Shown here piece by piece: positions 55,630 through 64,000 of a DNA stretch of 64,000 nt. The translations under genes were made by a program, and so were the position numbers. A model generated the notes under the pieces. The model was not told the origin of the DNA. It was given only the letters and a program-made list of their open reading frames with translations, and did not search any database. The DNA is from Hyperoplus lanceolatus (taxonomy: Eukaryota > Chordata > Actinopteri > Uranoscopiformes > Ammodytidae). How positions within the stretch are numbered: the stretch's first letter is position 1; the number at the start of each line of letters is the position of its first letter. Location: contig CM049400.1 in NCBI GenBank assembly GCA_026929865.2, forward strand, positions 20,044,501 through 20,108,500. The letters run 5' to 3'.

Positions 55630-56410
55630 TAAAAGTACGGGCCCAGCGGCGCCACCGCCAGCCCTGCATCGGTGGCGCCCCTCCCGTCGGCCAGGCTCAA
55701 ACGCTTCTATGAACCGTCGCTGCACGCTTTCCAAACTCGAGTCCCAAATTGTGGCTAATTGAAGGTTGCAATAGTGGCAAATGTGCAGAAAAATGGCCGC
55801 TCTTGCGAAGACGTTTCCGTTAAGGGCGGCCATGTGTTTTGAGCTATCTCCCTAAAACGTTATACACATGTGTATGTTGGTCCCCTTAGGCTGTGTACAC
55901 AATTTGGTAATGATAAGTTGGAAATCCACAAAGTAGATTATTAAAGTAGATTGAGTTATGGCCAATTTGTTATGCCCCGCCCCTGAGTAAACATTTTGGT
56001 TAATGGCGGCCATGTTTTTCAAGCCATCCTACTAATCTTTTAGGGGCAGAGTAAAATTTGAGAAAGTTGTGGTTAAAACCCTGTTTTACAGTTTATGCTT
56101 ATTAGCAGAAAATATTCCCAGGCTGACTTATATGGTCCCATAGGCTTTTTTGAAGAATACCCTAAGATACACGTGTGAGAAATTTCAAGTGAATCGGATA
56201 TACGGTGTGCGGGGCGTGGCCTCTCAAAGTTTTTTCAGTCGGGACTTCAGAACAGCGCCCCCTTGTGGAAAATCTAAAACACTGTACAATAGCACACCCC
56301 TTGGGGTAGAGACGGACGTTCTGTGAAAATTTGGAATGTCTAAGTGAAACGGTATGGGAGGAGATAGAGCAAGAAAAAGCGGCGGAAGAAAGAAGAAGAA
56401 GAAGAAAAAG
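55630..56410. mobile_element. dispersed fish repeat with (GAA)n end
   Basis: GC-rich start GGGCCCAGCGGCGCCACCG, internal phrases such as AATTTCAAGTGAATCGGAT and AGCGCCCCCTTGTGG, and an AAGAAGAAGAAG end at 56385..56408. I recall this combination from an abundant fish repeat, but I am not sure of its class or orientation. No intact frame. Confidence 0.5.
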
Positions 56411-59400
56411 TATGGTGGCTAACAATAAGTTACTTCATCAATTAATAATTATTATGATGAACATAGCTATAATATTAATCTAGCTAAAAAGGACTATTTA
56501 AAAGAGATGACGTGATTTCTAAGGAGTAGTGACTGAAATCGAAGAATTGATTCTCCTTTAACCTTTTTTTAAACAGTGATCAAAATCTATACTGATAGTG
56601 TGCTATAAAGCAACACAACCCTTACAGTCCTGCAGCATGTAACTTTGAACACTTGAAATGTCAGGCATAGTACAGCAAATTACTAATTTCCTGTCTGCGT
56701 GTATGGCAGCAGGAAGTTAGGGATACATCCTCCCCTCTGGCTGAAGGGAAGGAAACAGTGTGAATGGAGAGGGGATGTCAATGACCTCTCTGAAGAGAGT
56801 CAAGGATTGACCTTGAAGCCTAGCTGACTAAACAGAGGACTTAAATCACTCAGGGCGGAACATGGATAACACTAGAACAGTTCCCCATGATCTGTTATTC
56901 CTATGGCAAATGATCTCTTCTCGTCTTTAATTATTATTCCTTTATAGACAAAAATATTTAAATAGAAATTGCTAAAATATGGTTTGTAATTTGTGAATAT
57001 TACTTAAGCTGAAGACATTAGGTTACATTTTGTCAGCTAAGACACCCATTGTGGTGATTTCTTTCTCTGTTCATAAGGATTATTTTAAATTGAATGCAGT
57101 AGGTTAATATAGAAGGTAGTGACAGTTAACGATCTACATTAGATGTTCATTCTGTTGAATAGAGATGCTGTCCTAAAGTCAACCCAGCACTCATCCCACA
57201 AAAACCTAACATGTTACATGCGTCGGATCATAAAGGTAAGAAGCAACTTCCTGGATTTACGAGCTTACAACATGGGATGAAACCATTTGGTTTTTATTAT
57301 TCCATTTACTCTTAGCCGGACCACAAAGTGGTTCTGAGAGCCTGTTTTATGTATTCAGCTGCCTTCCCCTCAACAAGCATGTGGAACCGCTTAAATAAAC
57401 CATCAACCAGAGCACAGCTGCAACAACAACCGATCGATCGGAGGCAGGTTACCGTCTGAACACTGCGCTGCCAGCACGCTGGCTTCAGCAGGTGGGGTGG
57501 GAGTTGTAATTTGCTGCTGAAGGGCTTTTGTGCCTGCCTGACTTCAGAAAAACTGTAACTTGTGCCTCCCTTGATAAATAGCCACGAAGGCTGATAGAAT
57601 GTGTGTGTTTGGGTGAGATTCGCTGCTGTATAAACAATCGACTCCCTACCTTCTACAACATCTGGGAACTCTCAAGTATTGAGGCAGAAACAAATAACCA
57701 GGGACTTGTTAGTTTCTGATTAGATTTTAAACAACTCATCATGGCTCATGGAGTTCCCCTCACTGTGCGTCTTGGCCAGTCATACAGGAATACACAAAAA
57801 CAATGCCAAGACTAAAAGCAAATGAACACGGAGGGCTCATCAGTAATCAGACACAGTCTTTCCATGAAATATTGTAAATTAGTGCATATATTATGTTTCT
57901 ATGCTAGCATTTAAGATTTTTCAACAAATTTTCTAGCTGCAATAAAGCAAATGCCTCAACCGCTCGATGATGGGGCTTCACTGGCTTGACAAAGACGGCA
58001 ATCTCTTAGTGGTATTTAATTCCCTGAATTGTGTGTTCTCACTCTCCTTAATCTCCTCGTTCAAACAAACAAGCAGCATCAGATTCTTCTCCCTCATCAG
58101 TCAACTCTGCCATGTTTGCCAGCTCTTTCTGAATGAAGACCGTCCACATTATCAGTAATCCTCTTGTCTGTCTAAGTCTAAAGTCTGGATGAGCATTGTG
58201 AGTTAAGTCTGCACCTTTCATTGGCTTAGGAAAAAAAATGAAGGAATTCCTTTTGTATGAAGAATTTTCAGGGCTCGCCTTGACTGCATAGAGATTTTGC
58301 AGAAGGAGACGTTTACATCAGTTTCAATTACAGCCAAAGAAGGGCAAATATTATGTTTAGTCCATCCACAATAACTGACACAAAAAGCAAAACCACTCAT
58401 GATTCTTCAGTGGATAAAACAATGGTTTTGTTTTTAAATTTAAATTAACTTTACAGTTGCAGCCAAAATGACATCATCATGCTTTCGCAACGTTTATTGG
58501 CACAGCTGTACAACCTGTCTACAGTTCTACAACAAGCTGCACCATAACACAATATCAAACAAACTGTCTGCCTTACACACCCTGTTGTGTTCTTACTGTG
58601 TATCTGCTGTGTGTCTGTGCGTTTGACTTAGGTTTACACATTCTCTCTCACACTCTCAAACACACACACAAGATCACACAGTCACTGCCGGCTGCAGCTG
58701 AACTTTTGCACTGCAGCATGGCGCAGGTTCTGCCCCTGCAAATCCGGTTGCTAGACAATCTAAGCCAATTACAGTATGAGGGCAAATGGTTAACCTCTAT
58801 AATATACATTTCCCAGCCTCTTTCTCTGAGCTTGCTTGTCATCCCCGGAGAAGAGTTATGCACCAGGGCCTAGTGTCCCAAGCAACCTAGTTTGAATTGG
58901 CACAATTCATTAAGCCAGGACCCGTGCACAAGCCCGAGTTCACACGGCGAAGACACTTGCAGCAAACAGCTGCTGCACATTCCTGATGGGAGGGCTAGGC
59001 AGATGTCCAAGGAAAATCAAAGGGAGAGACAGAGGAAAGTTTATGAGCCAGCGTTTGCCAACCTCAATGAGAAGCGCTCCATCCCCTCCTCAAAGACAGG
59101 GTGCAGCTGGCGGAACCCGTGGCCCTGTCCTGTTTGCAGCTCCCCAGGTTCTCCCTCTCCCACTCAAAACACTGCAACAACTCAACATGCTGACAATATC
59201 CGTTGTCCCCTCAGTGCTCTCTATTTGAACCACAACCGATTTGGCACAAGCAGAGGTTTGCAGTCATTTAAGTAAAATTTGATCCCTTCGAAATTGTTAC
59301 ACGGAACCAATTAATTTTTCAACATCGAACCTAAAAAATTAAAGGAAAGTCAAGAATATGCAGCATTTTGGCAATATAAATAAAAAGGAGTGTGAATAGG

Positions 59401-60267
59401 TGCTGTAAAAAATTGATAAAGTAAAGTGAAGGATGATATAAGGCACTGGGTTTTGAATATGCAATCTACAAGCTTTCCGATCCTAAGAATTACAGGTATA
59501 TTTTTATACATAATTAGGGGAACCTGTCTTTATTATATTTCTCTATTGATCTAAATTGGAATAAATATGTCAGTTCTACTACTGTGTTTGCAAACATTAC
59601 TAGTGTTAACACTTTTGTTTTGTGTCTACCAAGGATTGTAATATTTTTTGTAATTAGGACTTTTAGAATCACTTTTTTCTATTAAGTCAATGAGTAAGAT
59701 TTGGCACTGGATATCAACATTTATATTTTTATACATTACAAAATAGCTTCGGTCTTAAATAGAAATGCCCTATTTTTGTGTCTTCCTGAAATTATTGTGT
59801 TTCTTATGCCTTTGCAAAATGAAGATATCAGAAAACATTAATTACTATCAATTTATATGAAAATGACAGTAGGTTCCCGTGCTGTTTTGGTGGTGAGAGG
59901 AGTTTTCAAGACAACTCTCAAATACCACAGTGCCTCTAGCACCGCACAGTCCTCCCATTCATCACTTTACAAACAAGGACAGGAGCATGGTCATGCTTAT
60001 GCGTCTCTCTCTGTGACTTTTTCTTTGTCCATGTGTGCCACCTCCTAACCCACCACTGTCTCAGCTCTTTCCCTCCTCCACCGCTACCGCACATCTCCAC
60101 CCCTGCTCCATTGCACACAAACACAGCATGATGTCAGTTGTAATCACAGTTGGACACAATTTCAGGGACAATTCGAAGACTATTTATTATCCTTGGTCAA
60201 TAAAAAACAGGGGACAGGGATTTTCTGGATGTTAATTTGAAACCAAATGACATATTTTAAAATGTAT
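56411..60267. other. gene-free intergenic segment
   Basis: No gene is supported. The open frame of 127 codons at 58892..59275 has no recognisable domain. 57330..57560 is complex, non-repetitive sequence. Confidence 0.45.
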
Positions 60268-60578
60268 TAGGGGAGAGTGGCCTAAGTTGTGCCACTTTTT
60301 ACTCAAAGTGACTTTAAAGTGAGGCCTTGACAGTAAAGTCTCCAACTCAAATATTTACATATATTTCAGGGTGTTGTGCATCCCTGGCAATAACAACTTT
60401 GGATCTGGAATAAACTGTTGAAGAAATATAGCTTTCGGAAAAAAAGTTGTCTTGTGGCACAACTTGCCCCGTGTGGTGTAAATTGTGCCACAAGAGAGAA
60501 TACCATGGGGTAAATTGTGCCATTGATATATATCTCATAAACTGTAATGCAAGACAAATCCATTAGACAAGCACTTAT

Positions 60579-60773
60579 TTAAGGTTTATTTAAAGTAAAT
60601 ATTTTACAAAGATTGAAGTACAATTTTCTTAAACAAGGCCTAGCCGATCTAATGGTTTTACCTGCAAAACTCACAATGACAAAGTCACCATCATCATCTT
60701 TCTGGCCATCTGAACTCTCATCAGTGGTGTCGTTAAGTGAAGATGTCACTCTCTTCTGAGCTACTGTAGACAA
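60579..60773 (-). pseudogene. possible pogo-type transposase C-terminal remnant
   Basis: Ser/Asp-rich DESSDGQKDDDG followed by DFVIVSFAGKT. This resembles the acidic tail and GDFV-V-FA-K segment I associate with pogo-like transposases in fish. It agrees with the TA target duplication. The rest of the protein is missing where the LINE inserted. Assignment by memory of the motif only. Confidence 0.3.
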
Positions 60774-60789
60774 TCACTTTCTTTTGGTG

Positions 60790-61147
60790 ACCAGCATATA
60801 CAGCCATGCCAATGGCAAAACTCTCAGAAATGTACTAGCTGCTCCACCCTTGTAGAACCAACTGCCACCTGGCATATGCAATTCCCCCTCCATTTCTGCC
60901 TTTAAATCAAGGCTCAAAACCCATCTGTACACCCTGGTTTTTCCTCCCCATTAACTATCTTACCTGTGCATTACTATCTTTGTTTATATGTGGATGTCTG
61001 GGCTTTATGTCTTTTATTTTGGTTATTGTTATTTTACCTTCATTTTTTACCTACTGAATGCTCTATGTAAAGCACTTTGGACAGTGCAAACTGTTATAAA
61101 TGTGCTTTTATAAATACATTTTACTTACTTACTTACTTACTTACTTA
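60790..61147 (+). mobile_element. L2/Rex-like LINE 3' end with TTAC tail
   Basis: Frame from 60853 reads (stop)NQLPPGICNSPSISAFKSRL, then KTHLYTLVFPPH and TAA at 60952..60954. This is the conserved C-terminus of L2/CR1-group LINE reverse transcriptases (WNxLPxxIRxSPSxxxFKxxLKTHL), with the Trp codon changed to TAG. The 3' UTR carries AAAGCACTTTGGACAGTG and ends in a (TTAC)n tail at 61121..61147. Sense is opposite to the host element's transposase. Confidence 0.8.
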
Positions 61148-61554
61148 TAACTCACCTAGGCCCTCTGGCACAAATCACCCCATCCCCAGAATTTTGGATA
61201 ATAAGCATGATACAGCAGTTTAGGGCTGACATTGTGATAACTGTATAGACTCAAAGTGTAGCATACTAAAGCACTAAAACATGTGTCGAATGTTTTCAAA
61301 CTTGTCTATAATTGTTCAGACACAGTAATCAAAAAACCTTGATCATGGAAATTTTACTTTGAAAGGCAAAAAACAGTTTTTTTTAGCTTAAATATGCTTA
61401 TATCTTATTCCATGTTTCTCCCCTCTTTACAGGATGAGTTAAATGGATGGCTCTTCTTAAATATGTGGTCACATTTCCAATTTCTTCTATGGTTTTCTAG
61501 AAACAAGTGGTGGCACAACTTCCCCACCGGCACACCTTAGGCCACTCTCCCCTA

Positions 61555-63339
61555 CTGTGATATTAATAACTTTACATGTATGGTCTTTATGCATTTTTTC
61601 ATTTGAATTAAATAAGCTCATCCTGAATTAAATTCGTCATAATCTCCTGACTTTTCAAAACAATATAACACACATTTTAATTGCATACTTAGCTTAGACT
61701 TTTCAAGTGAGACAACGAAAAATATATTCACTTTCCTTTCACAACCTACAGAAATACACGTCACACAGACAGTTTATCTGTAATGTAAAATGGAGTCCAA
61801 CAAATAACCAGAGTTTTATCTACGGTGGTGAGTAAGCTCCTGCCTGGTTACTAAATTGAATATGAAGCCCAAGAGGGTTCCCCTGGGTAAAACTATGGTA
61901 AAACTAGCGGTAAATGGTGCCGTATCCATTCATGGCCTCTTCAGATTAGGTGGATGGAACAAACTCCCCTCCAGGGGAAAGTTCCACAGCAGGGCTCCAG
62001 GTAACACAAACCTCTTAATCACACATGACCTGGCAGCTAAGAGAGAGTTAAGCAGCAGCATGGGGCCTCCCATCGCGTTCCCTCCCTTCTTATAACATCA
62101 TTAGCAGAGGCACATGGCCCGCCTGCATCCATCCCACTGTTTACAAACAACATCATCAGAGACATGCCAGCAAAACTGCAGCTTATTTTAGAAATTTGCT
62201 TATGATGAATTGGAAGCCCCACAATCTATACTGAACTAGTTGGATCACGTAAATTCCATTTTAAGCCAAGTCTTTGTTGTATACATTTGTTATCTCTTGT
62301 GCCAACTGTGTTCGACCAGATTGCCACTGTACCATGCCAGCATGAGTCGGTTTTTACTAAATGCAATTATGGTTTTACAGCAGCGAATAAAAACGCATGT
62401 TTAATAAGACCTTTACAGCTTAAAAATAGAGTGTTTTATTGTTGTCTGTACAGGACTGTATTGTATTGATTTCTCCTTCAACGTGGTGTTAGCGGCGCAA
62501 ACACACAAATTCATTTATCAAAGTGAACTTATAAGGGGAAAAACATCCTGAACAGCAGTTGAAGGTTTATATGTCATCAGCCATTAGAGCGACTCAGGGT
62601 GTTGAGGTTAGGAACAGTCTGTGTGCCCTTGGAAAAGGCTGAGAGCAGGTTCACTATGTTTTCTTAGAAGAGTCTATAAATATAACCTATGTAACACATT
62701 CATCATGACAGGCGCATATTTAACATTGCTGTGTTCTGAAGGTACTGAAGGTACCATTGCAATGTTATCAGCTGAGTATGATCACAATATCCTACATTGT
62801 ACATTTATTTTAAATTATTTAGCTTGATTATTTCATAAATGAATAGGTTTCAGTGTAAGATGACCATTATGTGTATGTGTAGCATTATCAATCAGTGATA
62901 TTTGTCAATCAGTTAGGACAATTTATATTTTGTTTTATTTGGATTATTAGTGATACATTAAATGCCAATTATCAGCGAGCTCCCGTTTACCAACAACACA
63001 TACAAATCTGACAAAGCAGGTATGCTCCGTCTTTGAGATATGGAAAGAAAATGATCACATCAAAGTGTTTGCCTGACCAATGCTAAAATGGTGATATGTA
63101 AACTATAGCTATTTTGACATTATGCAAGAGATGTGCAGGCTAACTCTTTTGAATGTTGAATTTCATTTTCCAGTGCTCTGAGCATATTTCTGATGAAAAG
63201 ATTAAAACATAAGAGAGATATTTAATGGCTTCATGATATGCTTAATAGACATAGACAAAACATATATATATATTTTTATTATTAATCATATGAAGATCTT
63301 TTATTTATTTTATCTCTTTATTTTAAATGTTTTAGTTTA
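61555..63339. other. gene-free intergenic segment
   Basis: No gene or delimited repeat recognised. Confidence 0.45.
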
Positions 63340-63539
63340 TAGTCTTTAGTGTTTTCTCGCTGATGATGGTATTTCCTCAGCGCAGTCTCTTCTTCCTGTT
63401 ATTAATGAAATTTGTCACAATGATATTGCTTTGGGTTTGGATGTGTCGTGGGAGGGGGGATTGTTTTAAGCACTTTGTGTTACATTTACTTGTATGAAAA
63501 GTGCTCTATTAATAAAGTTTGATTGATTGATTGATTGAT
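63340..63539 (+). mobile_element. LINE/SINE 3'-end fragment with (GATT)n tail
   Basis: TTTAAGCACTTTGTG, then TGAAAAGTGCTCTATTAATA, AAGTTTGATT and GATT repeats to 63539. This is the 3' end layout of fish L2-type LINEs and their SINEs. The 5' limit is approximate. Confidence 0.6.
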
Positions 63540-64000
63540 GATAAAGAGTGGAATGATGAGAATGTATAACAGCTGATTTGCTTACTGACACCTGATGATT
63601 ATCAAATAGTATAACAACACATGATCTTGAATAATACTTTTGCATCAGGGAAATGTCTCAATACATTCCTTCAACCCCTCAAGTGTAATTCTGTCAAAAT
63701 GTAATTTGTAAATTCAAAGTGCATGGCTTTGGCAACAGTGTTTGCAAGGGGCAAAGGCTAGGGTAGGTCTTTAAGACCTGGGACATTTGGCTCATGGGCT
63801 GGAATGCAGAGGGAGGCTTGTAAATTAGAGACCTAATGAAAAGTCTCTGGTGTCCAACTGAAGCAATCATCTGGTTAGAATCAACCTGTTATTCCACTAA
63901 TTTCCCTGCCGCTCTCTCCATGCCCTGAATGCCTAATTTAAAAGAAATGTGCATGTTCCATTTTACACACCTGCAGTTTGAACTCAAGGCTTTACTCCCT

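Larger units (their letters stand above)
60270..61552. mobile_element. TA-flanked Tc1/mariner-superfamily element, probably pogo-like, with nested LINE
   Basis: GGGGAGAGTGGCCTAAG at the left, inverse CTTAGGCCACTCTCCCC at the right, with TA directly outside both ends (60268..60269, 61553..61554). TIR-like TTGTGCCAC motifs repeat inside. A minus-strand frame at 60579..60773 resembles a transposase C-terminus, and a LINE 3' end occupies about 60790..61147. Internally deleted and not mobile on its own. Confidence 0.75.

Noticed and set aside
57220-57245. another possible exon end, ATCATAAAG followed by GTAAGAAGC
   Set aside because: Good donor but no matching acceptor or extended open frame nearby.
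58892-59275. 127-codon plus-strand frame
   Set aside because: No recognisable domain, no promoter or splice support; a parallel 80-codon frame overlaps it.

Overview
The window looks like nuclear DNA from a ray-finned fish, probably a spiny-rayed teleost. It holds one confidently recognised protein-coding gene, nr2f2 (COUP-TFII), in three exons on the minus strand at 942..5404. The fish assignment rests on the nr2f2 N-terminus, which begins [14 protein letters not shown] as in fish orthologues as I remember them rather than the mammalian form. It is also supported by abundant fish-type repeats (Tc1, hAT, Harbinger-like and piggyBac-like elements, L2/Rex-like LINE tails, tRNA-derived SINEs) and long CA/TG microsatellites. 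No bacterial, plasmid or phage organisation is present.

Layout. 1..941: 3' UTR and downstream flank of nr2f2. 942..5404: nr2f2 coding exons, with consensus splice sites and an inferred 417-residue product. About 5405..6320: 5' leader with at least four short upstream ORFs and a promoter-like cluster (TATATA, a CArG box, CCAAT boxes). 6.4..64 kb: a long upstream region with no convincing gene. COUP-TF genes in vertebrates typically sit in gene deserts rich in regulatory sequence, and this region fits that picture.

The desert carries a dense set of mostly nonautonomous or broken transposons. Several can be delimited from the sequence: an almost fully palindromic element with near-8-bp target duplication (18986..19501); an element with long inverted ends (20416..21825); a TAA-flanked Harbinger-like element containing a second terminal-inverted-repeat element (22667..24741); a TTAA-flanked piggyBac-like element containing a tRNA-SINE (32878..33815); two hAT-type elements with perfect 8-bp target duplications (35383..36338 and 38876..40725); a foldback Tc1 derivative made of two transposase 5' halves head to head (47375..49008); and a TA-flanked, probably pogo-like element broken by an L2-like LINE (60270..61552).

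I did not find a previously undescribed biological system. The items most worth checking are the foldback Tc1 element, which could produce double-stranded RNA; an isolated exon-like ORF with splice sites at 49324..49409; the UG-repeat tracts and upstream ORFs of nr2f2; and a near-perfect palindromic nuclear-receptor site in nr2f2 intron 2. Conserved-element claims, family names and expression cannot be settled without alignment or transcript data.
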